The notes: a model not told the origin generated them from the sequence alone. Positions 1 through 7,208 are shown, numbered from the stretch's first letter. The stretch: 11,896 bases of DNA from Bacteroidaceae bacterium (GCA_017618515.1 JAFZUB010000166.1:1-11896), one strand, 5' to 3'. Made by a program: numbers and translations.

Positions 1-23
1 AATGATTTTTCCATAAAAAGAAC

Positions 24-31
24 TAATTTTG
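24..31 (+). promoter_or_regulatory. Candidate Bacteroidota -7 promoter box upstream of the DUF2156 gene
   Basis: The sequence TAATTTTG matches the Bacteroidota sigma-ABfr -7 consensus TAnnTTTG exactly. It lies in the A/T-rich leader (1-103) that carries no gene. The expected -33 TTTG element would fall at or before the window edge, so it cannot be judged. The same octamer occurs before the gene at 7315. Transcription from here would give a leader of about 65 nt. Confidence 0.5.
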
Positions 32-103
32 CATATTATTTTTTACTACAACCTTATAATATATAAATAAGGTGGCAACTGTTAGTAGCAAAAACACTCA
101 GAA

Positions 104-1000
104 ATGCTTACCTTCCAACCCTGCACACCAGAGAGTTGCGCGCCGCTGAGAAACATCGGCGATTTGGTTTCACCGCACGGCTGCGATACGAGTATCATCA
201 ATCTGTGTTGCTGGCAACATCTCTATAAGGGGCATATAGCGCAGTATAAGGGCAACATAGTGCTGCGATTCCTGCATGGACAGCACCATGCCTACTCCCT
301 GCGATTCCACCCAGAGGATTTGAAGGAGTTGCTCAGCGTGGTGGAGCAGGATGCCGCCGAACATGGCGACGAGCTATGCATCTTCGGCGTAAATGAAGAC
401 ATTCTCCACTACTACCTCAACGCCGACCCCACGCTGCGCGCTTCCTACTCGGAAGACTACTCCGACTATGTATATGCGCGTCATGCCCTCGCCACGCTCA
501 CTGGCCACAAGCTGCAGAGCAAGCGCAACTTTCTTAACCGCTTTCGCCGCAACTATCCCGACTATCAGTATAAACCGCTGGACGAGAGCGACATGCAAGC
601 ATGTCTCGACCTCGATAAGTCATGGATCAATAAAGGTCTGGACCTCGGCCACACCGATGACGAAATTAGCGAACGCAAGACAATCAAATACGTATTTGAC
701 CACTGGCGCGAGTTGGATGCCATAGGCGGCACCATCTACCTTGGCGGCCAACTGGTGGCCTTCACCTACGGCGCTCCCATAAACAGCAACATCTTCGACG
801 TGTGCGTGGAGAAAGCTGACACAGCCTTCGAGGGAGCGTATGCCGCCATCAACAATGAGTTCATCAATCACCTGCCGCCGCAGTACGAATGGATAAACCG
901 CGAGGACGACCTCGGGCTGCCTGGGCTACGACAAGCCAAGACAACCTACCAGCCAGCAGAGAAGTTGCACAAATACATCTTAGTCAAGAATCATGATTGA
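104..1000 (+). CDS. DUF2156 domain protein (phosphatidylglycerol lysyltransferase-like fold)
   Basis: A 298-residue soluble protein with no signal peptide or membrane segment. From memory it matches the Bacteroidota DUF2156 family along its full length: an N-terminal segment with a conserved W at about residue 37, a basic core motif (KLQSKRNFLNRFRRNYPDY, about residues 136-154), and a C-terminal motif NREDDLGLPGLRQAK (about 265-279). DUF2156 has the double-GNAT fold of aminoacyl-phosphatidylglycerol synthases, but this protein lacks the membrane-spanning flippase half of MprF. The substrate is therefore unknown; transfer of an aminoacyl or acyl group is inferred from the fold. The ATG at 104 follows an A/T-rich leader with no Shine-Dalgarno, which is normal for this phylum. 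Its last 8 bases overlap the start of the GNAT gene, indicating co-transcription and probably coupled translation. Confidence 0.85.
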   Translation: MLTFQPCTPESCAPLRNIGDLVSPHGCDTSIINLCCWQHLYKGHIAQYKGNIVLRFLHGQHHAYSLRFHPEDLKELLSVVEQDAAEHGDELCIFGVNEDILHYYLNADPTLRASYSEDYSDYVYARHALATLTGHKLQSKRNFLNRFRRNYPDYQYKPLDESDMQACLDLDKSWINKGLDLGHTDDEISERKTIKYVFDHWRELDAIGGTIYLGGQLVAFTYGAPINSNIFDVCVEKADTAFEGAYAAINNEFINHLPPQYEWINREDDLGLPGLRQAKTTYQPAEKLHKYILVKNHD

Positions 1001-1727
1001 GGAGTGCCGCCATATTTGGGAGAGGGTGTTCGACGATAGCGAAGAATTCGTCGACCTATATTTCAGTCGGCGCTACTCGGCAGAGAACACCTTCGTAGCT
1101 AAGGCCGATGGGCGCATCGTAGCGCAGGCACAGTGCCTAAGCTATAAAATGACCGCCAGCTTTGGTGAACCGATACTCAATGTTGGCTATGTATCGGGCC
1201 TCGCTACACTGCCTGAATACCGCGGTCAAGGGCACGCAAAGAGTGTGATGCAGCAGATGCACCAATGGCTTAGCGACCACGGCTACGACTACTGCCTGCT
1301 CATACCAGCCGATAATGATGCCGCCGCATGGTACGCCCGCCACTTCGGCTACAAGCCCTGCACCACTAAGCGCAAGCAACTACTCAGTGCTAAGCAAATG
1401 GCTGACTATACCAAGCTGTCGGAGCTCACACCACACCTTATTTATACTATACAACGCGACCTCGTCGCAACGCCCTACACTGTGCAGCACACTGCCGACG
1501 ACCTCGCCGACCAGCTGGCTGTGTGCCAGATGAGTGGCGGCGGACTCTACACCACACCTGATGGACTGCTGATGGCAGAGAGAGTAAGTGGCAACGATGA
1601 CTATCTGGTGCTTGACTCATTTGGAAATGCCATTCACTCCTCACTCATAACTCAATCCCTGTTCCTCCCCATTTGCAACAAATCACCACTACCCCATACC
1701 ATCCGCATGACGCTCATGCTGGAATAA
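993..1727 (+). CDS. GNAT family N-acetyltransferase
   Basis: A 244-residue cytoplasmic acetyltransferase. The acetyl-CoA pyrophosphate-binding motif is clear: VGYVSGLATLPEYRGQGHAK, with the R-G-x-G-x-A signature at residues 77-82. It is followed by the second GNAT motif, in which LLIPADNDAAAWYARHFGY (about 101-119) gives the usual 'N/D..A..WY...GF' element. The protein is longer than a single GNAT domain. The C-terminal 100 or so residues have no motif I recognise and may be a reduced version of the second domain seen in Eis-like proteins. The start ATG lies inside the end of the DUF2156 gene (8-bp overlap), so the two are probably made together; this pairing is, as I recall, common in Bacteroidales. 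The acceptor substrate is unknown. Near the C-terminus (residues 214-220) the DNA contains three 7-bp tandem units. Confidence 0.85.
   Translation: MIEECRHIWERVFDDSEEFVDLYFSRRYSAENTFVAKADGRIVAQAQCLSYKMTASFGEPILNVGYVSGLATLPEYRGQGHAKSVMQQMHQWLSDHGYDYCLLIPADNDAAAWYARHFGYKPCTTKRKQLLSAKQMADYTKLSELTPHLIYTIQRDLVATPYTVQHTADDLADQLAVCQMSGGGLYTTPDGLLMAERVSGNDDYLVLDSFGNAIHSSLITQSLFLPICNKSPLPHTIRMTLMLE
1633..1653. repeat. Short heptamer array (3 units) inside the GNAT gene
   Basis: Three consecutive 7-mers, TTCACTC, CTCACTC and ATAACTC. On the minus strand these read GAGTTAT, GAGTGAG and GAGTGAA. They total 21 bp, or 7 codons, and keep the frame. Three units alone could be chance; the reason to list them is the clearer arrays in neighbouring genes. 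Confidence 0.4.
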
Positions 1728-1738
1728 TGAAAGAATGT

Positions 1739-1755
1739 GGGCTTTTGCCTTTTTT
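1739..1755 (+). terminator. Weak candidate intrinsic terminator after the GNAT gene
   Basis: GGGC, a TTTT loop and GCCT form a short stem of 3 G-C pairs plus one G-T, followed by a run of six T. It lies 11 bases after the GNAT stop codon. The stem is very short, so it may not act alone. Confidence 0.3.
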
Positions 1756-1780
1756 GTTAGGTCATGTCCCCATTTCTTTG

Positions 1781-1788
1781 TAACTTCG
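1781..1788 (+). promoter_or_regulatory. Candidate -7 promoter box upstream of the GHL10-uvrA-queH cluster
   Basis: TAACTTCG matches TAnnTTTG with one mismatch. It is 35 bases upstream of the ATG at 1823, inside the 95-bp gap after the GNAT gene. A TTTG exists at 1753-1756 but is about 24 bases upstream, slightly farther than the usual 19-21. It is the best candidate for the promoter of the three-gene cluster. Confidence 0.4.
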
Positions 1789-1822
1789 CGCGAAATCAAA
1801 TATTAAATTTCAAATCTCAAAT

Positions 1823-3334
1823 ATGAAAAAGTTTTTCCTTTGCCTGTGCGCATGGAGCATAGCCGCCGCGTGGGCTGTCGCCGACGTGGTGCCCCAACCG
1901 AAGAGAGAGTTTAGGGGCAGCTGGATACAGTGCGTAAACGGTCAGTTTCAGGGCATGGGCCGAGACGCGATGCAGGCCTCACTACGACGTCACCTCGACG
2001 CCCTGCAGCGCTGCCACGTCAATGCCGTATTCTTTCAGGTCAGACCAGAGGCAGATGCTCTCTACCCCAGCCAGCTGAAGCCGTGGAGCCGATTCCTCAC
2101 CGGTCAGCAGGGCGCTGCTCCGCAGCCTTACTGGGACCCTCTGCAGTGGATGATTGACGAGTGCCACGCCCGTGGCATGGAGCTGCACGCATGGATCAAT
2201 CCCTATCGCGCCAAGACGGCTGGCACCGCGGTGCTGGCCGCCAATCACCCCTACTTCAGGAACCCTGAGCACTTCTTCCGCTATGGCAAGTTGCTGCTCT
2301 TCAATCCGGGCGTGCCAGAAAACCGCGATTACATATGCCAGGTGGTGGCCGACATAGTAGGACGCTATGATGTGGACGGTCTGCACATAGACGACTACTT
2401 CTATCCCTACCCCGAGGCGGGGCAACAGATTCCCGACAGTGAGACATTCCGCCAATACGGCGCTGGCTTCGGCTCCATCCAAGACTGGCGGCGCGACAAT
2501 GTGAGCCGTCTGATAAAGGACATCCACGAAACGATTCAGCGCATCAAGCCCTGGGTGAAGTTCGGCGTGTCGCCCTTCGGCATCTACCACAACCAGCCAA
2601 CGGACAACGGTCAACAGACAACAATCAATGGATTGCCTGGCAGCAACACACGCGGTCTGCAGAACTACGACGACCTCTACGCCGATGTACTACAGTGGGT
2701 AAGTCAGGGATGGGTGGACTACAACATTCCGCAGATATATTGGGAGATTGGCCACAAGACCGCCGACTATGACACGCTGATACGCTGGTGGTCGAAGTAC
2801 GGTAGCGGGCGTCCGCTCTACATTGGACAGGACGTAGAGCGCACCGTGAAAGCCGCCGACCTTAACAATCCTGCCACCAACCAACTGCCCGAGAAACTGC
2901 GCTTGCAGCGCTCGCTGCCTGGCATACAGGGCAACTGTCTATGGTACTCAGCTGCCGTAGCCGACAACACTGGCAATATCCTCACAGCTCTGGAAAAGGT
3001 GTATCAGCGCTATCCTGCGCTAATACCCACGATGCCGTTTAAAGACAAGATTGTACCCAAGAAGGTAAAGGGCGGCAAAGTAATCCATACCGACCAAGGC
3101 CGTGTGCTGGTGTGGCTGACCAAGGACACCAAGGATGAGATGCAGCGCGCCGTGCGCTATGCTATATATCGCTTCGCCAAAGGCGAGCGCATCGACCTCG
3201 ACAATCCCGCAAACATAGCAGCCATCACAGCGCAGACCTACTGGCCGGTGCCCGAAGGCGATCAAGGGTACACCTACGTGATTACAGCTCTCGACCGCAT
3301 GTGGAATGAGAGTAAGCCCAAGAAAGTCAAGTAA
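1823..3334 (+). CDS. Exported GHL10 (family 10-like) glycoside hydrolase, DigH/YngK-like
   Basis: A 503-residue exported protein. It has a signal peptide (MKK, then a hydrophobic stretch to AVA, residues about 1-20, cleaved before DVV) and no lipobox cysteine at the cleavage site. The GHL10/COG1649 TIM-barrel follows from about residue 28: REFRGSWI at the start, NAVFFQVRPEADALYPS, ELHAWINPYRA, the acidic motif DGLHIDDYFYPYP (D185, D190, D191), VSPFGIYHN, GLQNYDDLYADVLQW and YNIPQIYWEIGH. The C-terminal 85 or so residues look like a fibronectin-III-type sandwich (YAIYRFAKGE ... YTYVITALDRMWNES). E. coli DigH of this family cuts glycan strands of peptidoglycan stripped of stem peptides, so a periplasmic wall or glycan role is likely, but the substrate is not proven here. 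A heptamer array encodes residues 258-270 in the loop after SPFGIYHN. The stop codon is 6 bp before uvrA. Confidence 0.88.
   Translation: MKKFFLCLCAWSIAAAWAVADVVPQPKREFRGSWIQCVNGQFQGMGRDAMQASLRRHLDALQRCHVNAVFFQVRPEADALYPSQLKPWSRFLTGQQGAAPQPYWDPLQWMIDECHARGMELHAWINPYRAKTAGTAVLAANHPYFRNPEHFFRYGKLLLFNPGVPENRDYICQVVADIVGRYDVDGLHIDDYFYPYPEAGQQIPDSETFRQYGAGFGSIQDWRRDNVSRLIKDIHETIQRIKPWVKFGVSPFGIYHNQPTDNGQQTTINGLPGSNTRGLQNYDDLYADVLQWVSQGWVDYNIPQIYWEIGHKTADYDTLIRWWSKYGSGRPLYIGQDVERTVKAADLNNPATNQLPEKLRLQRSLPGIQGNCLWYSAAVADNTGNILTALEKVYQRYPALIPTMPFKDKIVPKKVKGGKVIHTDQGRVLVWLTKDTKDEMQRAVRYAIYRFAKGERIDLDNPANIAAITAQTYWPVPEGDQGYTYVITALDRMWNESKPKKVK
2596..2630 (+). repeat. Degenerate heptamer array (5 units) inside the first GHL10 gene
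   Basis: Five contiguous 7-mers: GCCAACG, GACAACG, GTCAACA, GACAACA and ATCAATG, consensus GNCAAYR. They encode N/Q/T/G-rich residues 258-270 (PTDNGQQTTING) between SPFGIYHN and PGSNTRGLQNYDDLYAD. As I recall, family members usually have a shorter loop here. It resembles a diverged form of the array at 8661-8702. Confidence 0.6.
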
Positions 3335-3340
3335 GCTATA

Positions 3341-6145
3341 ATGGACGGAAACATAGTTGCGAAAGGCATACGGGTCAACAACCTCAAAGGTATCGACGTC
3401 ACTATACCGAGGGGCAAGTTTGTTGTCATTACCGGACTGAGTGGTAGCGGCAAATCGAGCCTTGCTTTCGACACTCTGTTTGCCGACGGCCAACGCCGCT
3501 ATGTGGAGAGCCTCTCCAGCTATGCCCGCCAGTTTATGGGACGTCTGCACAAGCCTGAGTGCGACTATATCCACGGCATACCGCCCGCTATAGCCATTGA
3601 GCAACGCACCACCAACCGCAGCCAGCGCTCCACCGTGGGTACTAGCACCGAGATATACGACTATTTGCGTATGCTGTTCGCTCGAGCAGGCAAAACCATC
3701 TCACCCATCAGCGGTGAGGAGGTAAGAAGCGACACTATCGAGGACGTGGTGAACTATGTCAGCGAACTAGAGGAAGGCGAGCGTTTCACTGTAGAGTGTC
3801 CACTGTGCGTGCCCAACGAGCGCAGCGTGCGCCAGCAGCTGGAGATAGACCTCAAGCAGGGTTTCTCGCGAGTAACGATTGACGGCGAGACCCACGAGAT
3901 AAGTGACGTGCTAAAAGACTATTCCGCCCAACAGCTGGAAGGCCACGAGATCAACATCCTTGTTGACAGACTAGCCAAACACTCCGACAGCGACTCGCTT
4001 TCACGACTGCGCGAAAGCATCGAGACAGCCTTTGACGAGGGCGCACAGAAATGCGTGATAAGAGTCAAGGGTCGAGAGGCGAGAGGCGAGAGTCAAGAGT
4101 CGAGAACTTTCAGCATTGCGTTTGAGCGCGACGGCATGCAGTTTGAAAGACCCACCGACGCGATGTTCTCTTTCAACTCCCCTGCCGGCGCGTGTCCTGA
4201 ATGCGAAGGCTTCGGCTCACTGATTGGCATCGATGAGACACGCGTCATCCCCAATAGTACACTCTCGGTATATGACGGCGCAGTGCAGTGCTGGCGAGGC
4301 GACAAGATGGGCGAATGGCGCCGAGTGTTTTGCGAGCAACAGGGTGCGAAAGGGTTTCCTATATTCGAGCCTTACTATAACCTCACGCAAGAGCAGAAAG
4401 ACATCCTCTGGCACGGCCAGGATGACGAGCAGGACATAAGCATTGACGCCTTCTTCCGCATGGTGCAGGCAAACCAGTACAAGATACAGTACCGCGTGAT
4501 GCTCTCCCACTACAGAGGCAAGACCACTTGTCCTGTCTGCCACGGGCGACGCTTGAAGAAAGAGACTGAATATGTGAAGATTGCGGGCTACTCTATCTCC
4601 GACTTCACAGAGATGCCTGTCAGCAAACTCAACGAGATATTCAAGACCATTCCCGACGACACCTTCCCTATACTTGTGCACGAGATACGCAACCGCCTGC
4701 AGGTGTTGGTGGACATAGGCCTCGGCTACCTCACGCTTGGGCGCACAGCCAACACACTGAGCGGCGGTGAAAGCCAGCGCATAAGCATAGCCACCTCGCT
4801 AGGCAGCAGTCTGGTGGGTTCACTATACATACTTGACGAGCCGAGCATCGGCCTCCACTCGCGCGACACGCAGCAACTCATCAGTGTGCTACGTCGACTC
4901 CAGCAGCTAGGCAACACAGTGATAGTGGTGGAGCACGACGAGGAGATAATGCGCGCTGCCGACTACATCATTGACCTCGGTCCAGATGCCGGTATCAACG
5001 GCGGACAGATTGTCTATCAAGGAGAAGTTAAGAATATAGGTATCAATAGTCGAGAAGCAAAAACCAAAAGTAAGGAGTCTCACACAGTACGCTTCCTGCT
5101 GGGCGAGGAGAAGATTGCCCTGCCACAGAGCCGCCGCAAGAGCAATCGATACATAGAGGTAAAGGGCGCCCGTGCCAACAATCTGCGAGGCATCGATGTG
5201 CGCTTTCCCCTCAACATCATGACTGTAGTGACAGGTGTGAGTGGCAGCGGCAAGTCAACACTCGTCAACAACATACTCTATCGCGCACTGAAGCGCCACT
5301 TCGACGAGGCTTGCGAGCGACCAGGCGAGTTTCTCTCGTTGGAAGGCGATATCAATGCCATAAAGAGTGTGACGCTGGTTGACCAGAGTAGCATAGGCGC
5401 TTCCTCACGCAGCAACCCCATCACCTATATCAAAGCCTACGACCTCATACGCCGCCTCTTCGCCGAACAGCCGCTAGCAAAGCAGATGGATTTCAGTCCT
5501 GCCACCTTCTCCTTCAATGCCGAGGGCGGCCGCTGCGACAACTGCAACGGTGAGGGAAAGATAAAAGTGTCGATGCAGTTTATGGCTGACATAGAGCTGG
5601 AGTGTGAAGAGTGTCATGGCAAGCGCTTCAAGAAAGATGTGCTGGAGGTGCGCTTCGCAGGCAAGAACATTCACGACATATTGGAGATGGATGTGGATGA
5701 AGCTATGCGCTTCTTCACCGAAAACAAGCAGACAGCCATCACACGACGTATCAAGCCGCTGCAAGACGTAGGGCTCGGCTACATCAAGCTGGGGCAACCC
5801 TCCTCCACCCTCAGCGGTGGCGAGAACCAGCGCGTGAAGCTAGCTTACTACCTTGCTAGCGAGAAAAGCGCCCCCACCCTTTTCATCTTTGACGAACCGA
5901 CCACCGGCCTACATTTCCATGACATCAGCATACTGCTCAAAGCGTTTCAGGCTCTCATTGAGCACGGCCATAGCATCATCATCATTGAGCACAATATGGA
6001 TATAATAAAATGTGCCGACCATGTAATAGACCTCGGCCCTGAGGGCGGCGATAATGGCGGCACGATAGTGGTTCAGGGCACACCAGAGCAAGTGGCTCAA
6101 TGCCCTGAGAGCTATACGGGCAAAGTCCTAAGAGAAAAACTGTAA
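3341..6145 (+). CDS. uvrA: Excinuclease ABC subunit A (UvrA)
   Basis: A 934-residue DNA-damage sensor ATPase of nucleotide excision repair, which loads UvrB at lesions. Two ABC modules are complete. Module 1 has Walker A GLSGSGKSS (32-40), signature LSGGE (473-477) and Walker B with D499/E500. Module 2 has Walker A GVSGSGKST (632-640), signature LSGGE (824-828) and D851/E852. Zinc-type cysteine pairs occur at C285/C288 with C397/C400, and at C732/C735 with C755/C758. Two other pairs of canonical UvrA are missing: SPISG (121-125) stands where CPxCG is usual, and FSIAFERDG (257-265) where FACPxC is usual. Bacteroidota often carry more than one UvrA, so this may not be the only copy. Heptamer-derived segments lie at residues 242-255 and, less clearly, 568-581. 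The start is 6 bp after the glycosidase stop and the end is 4 bp before queH, so the genes are co-transcribed. Confidence 0.97.
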   Translation: MDGNIVAKGIRVNNLKGIDVTIPRGKFVVITGLSGSGKSSLAFDTLFADGQRRYVESLSSYARQFMGRLHKPECDYIHGIPPAIAIEQRTTNRSQRSTVGTSTEIYDYLRMLFARAGKTISPISGEEVRSDTIEDVVNYVSELEEGERFTVECPLCVPNERSVRQQLEIDLKQGFSRVTIDGETHEISDVLKDYSAQQLEGHEINILVDRLAKHSDSDSLSRLRESIETAFDEGAQKCVIRVKGREARGESQESRTFSIAFERDGMQFERPTDAMFSFNSPAGACPECEGFGSLIGIDETRVIPNSTLSVYDGAVQCWRGDKMGEWRRVFCEQQGAKGFPIFEPYYNLTQEQKDILWHGQDDEQDISIDAFFRMVQANQYKIQYRVMLSHYRGKTTCPVCHGRRLKKETEYVKIAGYSISDFTEMPVSKLNEIFKTIPDDTFPILVHEIRNRLQVLVDIGLGYLTLGRTANTLSGGESQRISIATSLGSSLVGSLYILDEPSIGLHSRDTQQLISVLRRLQQLGNTVIVVEHDEEIMRAADYIIDLGPDAGINGGQIVYQGEVKNIGINSREAKTKSKESHTVRFLLGEEKIALPQSRRKSNRYIEVKGARANNLRGIDVRFPLNIMTVVTGVSGSGKSTLVNNILYRALKRHFDEACERPGEFLSLEGDINAIKSVTLVDQSSIGASSRSNPITYIKAYDLIRRLFAEQPLAKQMDFSPATFSFNAEGGRCDNCNGEGKIKVSMQFMADIELECEECHGKRFKKDVLEVRFAGKNIHDILEMDVDEAMRFFTENKQTAITRRIKPLQDVGLGYIKLGQPSSTLSGGENQRVKLAYYLASEKSAPTLFIFDEPTTGLHFHDISILLKAFQALIEHGHSIIIIEHNMDIIKCADHVIDLGPEGGDNGGTIVVQGTPEQVAQCPESYTGKVLREKL
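4064..4105 (+). repeat. Heptamer array (6 units, 42 bp) inside uvrA
   Basis: Six contiguous 7-mers: GTCAAGG, GTCGAGA, GGCGAGA, GGCGAGA, GTCAAGA and GTCGAGA, consensus GTCRAGA. The 42 bp equal exactly 14 codons (residues 242-255, VKGREARGESQESR), a highly charged segment. It lies between the end of the UvrB-binding region and the strand leading to the first zinc module. Confidence 0.85.
5042..5083 (+). repeat. Decayed heptamer-like segment in the uvrA inter-module linker
   Basis: Read in 7-base steps: ATCAATA, GTCGAGA, AGCAAAA, ACCAAAA, GTAAGGA and GTCTCAC. The first two units match the GTCAATA and GTCGAGA types seen elsewhere; the rest are loose. Its 42 bp encode residues 568-581, rich in K, S and E, in the linker between the two ABC modules. 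It may be an eroded array or simply a low-complexity linker. Confidence 0.35.
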
Positions 6146-6149
6146 AGCC

Positions 6150-6707
6150 ATGCAAGAAGTACTGCTACACTCATGCTGTGCGCCATGCTCCGCCGCTATA
6201 GTGGAGTGGATGATGAACAACGGATACACGCCTACCGTGTTCTTCAGTAACTCCAACATCTTTCCGCTGGAAGAATACAGGCTTCGCCAGAGCGAACTGG
6301 AGAGATTTCTGCAAGAGAAAGGACTGCACTTTGTGGAGGACGACTACAACCACGACGAGTGGCTAACCAATATGCGCGGACTGGAAGAAGAGCCAGAGAA
6401 AGGGCAACGCTGTACACAGTGCTTCAGGTTCCGTCTGCTGAGGGCAGCACGCTATGCCAGAGCCAACGACTTCTCACTCTTTGCCACTACCCTCGCCTCG
6501 TCGCGTTGGAAAAATATAGATCAAGTAAACGCTGCAGGCCAATGGGCAGCAGAGCAAGTGGGGGACGTCGAGTTCTGGGCCAAGAACTGGCGCAAGGGCG
6601 GACTGCAAGACCGGCGCAACGAGCTGCTACGGCAGTACGCCTTTTACAATCAGCAATACTGCGGTTGCGAGTTCAGCCAAAGAATAAAGCCGTCACTCCA
6701 AGAATGA
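6150..6707 (+). CDS. queH: Epoxyqueuosine reductase QueH
   Basis: A 185-residue protein of the QueH (formerly DUF208) family, which reduces epoxyqueuosine to queuosine, the last step in making the wobble-base modification of tRNAs with GUN anticodons. It is the non-cobalamin alternative to QueG. The family cysteines are all visible: HSCCAPCS (C9, C10, C13), CTQC (C88, C91) and a late CGC (C171, C173). In the known family several of these hold an iron-sulfur cluster and an extra metal. The element ATTLASSRWKN (about residues 113-123) is also typical. Length is normal for the family. It begins 4 bp after the uvrA stop, so it is expressed with uvrA, and its stop codon lies inside the terminator stem. 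No riboswitch could fit in the gap. Confidence 0.93.
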   Translation: MQEVLLHSCCAPCSAAIVEWMMNNGYTPTVFFSNSNIFPLEEYRLRQSELERFLQEKGLHFVEDDYNHDEWLTNMRGLEEEPEKGQRCTQCFRFRLLRAARYARANDFSLFATTLASSRWKNIDQVNAAGQWAAEQVGDVEFWAKNWRKGGLQDRRNELLRQYAFYNQQYCGCEFSQRIKPSLQE

Positions 6708-6717
6708 CGGCTTTATT
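6683..6717. terminator. Bidirectional intrinsic terminator between queH and the convergent OMP gene
   Basis: A perfect 13-bp inverted repeat: AATAAAGCCGTCA (6683-6695), a 9-nt loop, and TGACGGCTTTATT (6705-6717). The GC-rich core with A-rich and T-rich flanks can work on both strands, ending the GHL10-uvrA-queH transcript and the minus-strand gene whose stop is at 6732. The queH stop TGA is the first three bases of the right arm. Confidence 0.9.
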
Positions 6718-6731
6718 AATTCTGAGTCCAA

Positions 6732-7208
6732 TTAGAAGTATAGGCCGAATCCTACCTTGAGACCAACGGTGCTCTTGTCGCTAAAATCGTTGAGCGACAT
6801 TCTGTAGTACACTGCGGGCTCAATGCTTACATAGTGATTGATGTAGAAGCAATAACCCAGTTCCACAGGGATGCGCAGGTCGTTGTAGTTCTTTGCTTCG
6901 TGGCAATACTCAACACCTGTGCCAAGGAAGATGCCATTCTGCTGGAAATAATAGCGACCACCAAGGCCAAGGGTGATGTCATCTGCGTGCGGCTTGTGGT
7001 TGTAGCCCACGGTAGCCTTGAGCATGATGTCATCCCAGAGGAAATAGCCGCCCGTAGCCTCCACGCCAAAGCGAAGCTTCTCCTCAGAGCTGTAGGATAT
7101 ACCCATGTTAGTAACTGAGGCACCGATGTACTTGGTGCCAGCCTCAAACTGTGCCTTGCCTGCCACAAAACCCATGAGCAGCAAAGCAACCAAAACAATC
7201 TTCTTCAT
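6732..7208 (-). CDS. Small outer membrane beta-barrel protein
   Basis: A 158-residue exported protein. The N-terminus MKKIVLVALLLMGFVAGKAQ is a signal peptide with likely cleavage after KA, before QFEAG. The mature part alternates polar and hydrophobic/aromatic residues in strand-like segments such as ATGGYFLWDDIMLKATVGY, ITLGLGGRYYF and GIFLGTGVEYCHE. It ends in VGLKVGFGLYF, whose terminal phenylalanine is the usual signal for the BAM outer-membrane assembly machinery. The size fits a barrel of about eight strands (OmpA/OmpW/PorT-like small barrels). No periplasmic peptidoglycan-binding domain follows. The specific role cannot be read from sequence. It is convergent with queH and divergent from the second glycosidase. 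Confidence 0.85.
   Translation of the reverse strand: MKKIVLVALLLMGFVAGKAQFEAGTKYIGASVTNMGISYSSEEKLRFGVEATGGYFLWDDIMLKATVGYNHKPHADDITLGLGGRYYFQQNGIFLGTGVEYCHEAKNYNDLRIPVELGYCFYINHYVSIEPAVYYRMSLNDFSDKSTVGLKVGFGLYF

Noticed and set aside
1982..2614. 210-codon open frame on the minus strand
   Set aside because: It lies fully antisense to the first GHL10 gene, whose family motifs are clear, and its translation has no recognisable domain or start context.
3020..3604. 194-codon minus-strand open frame across the GHL10-uvrA junction
   Set aside because: It is antisense to two well-supported genes and its length is explained by their codon bias.
6146..6149. preQ1 riboswitch upstream of queH
   Set aside because: The gap to uvrA is only 4 bases and no aptamer can fit there.
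6359..6760. 133-codon plus-strand frame overlapping queH
   Set aside because: It is out of frame with a full-length QueH holding all family cysteines, and it runs through the terminator.
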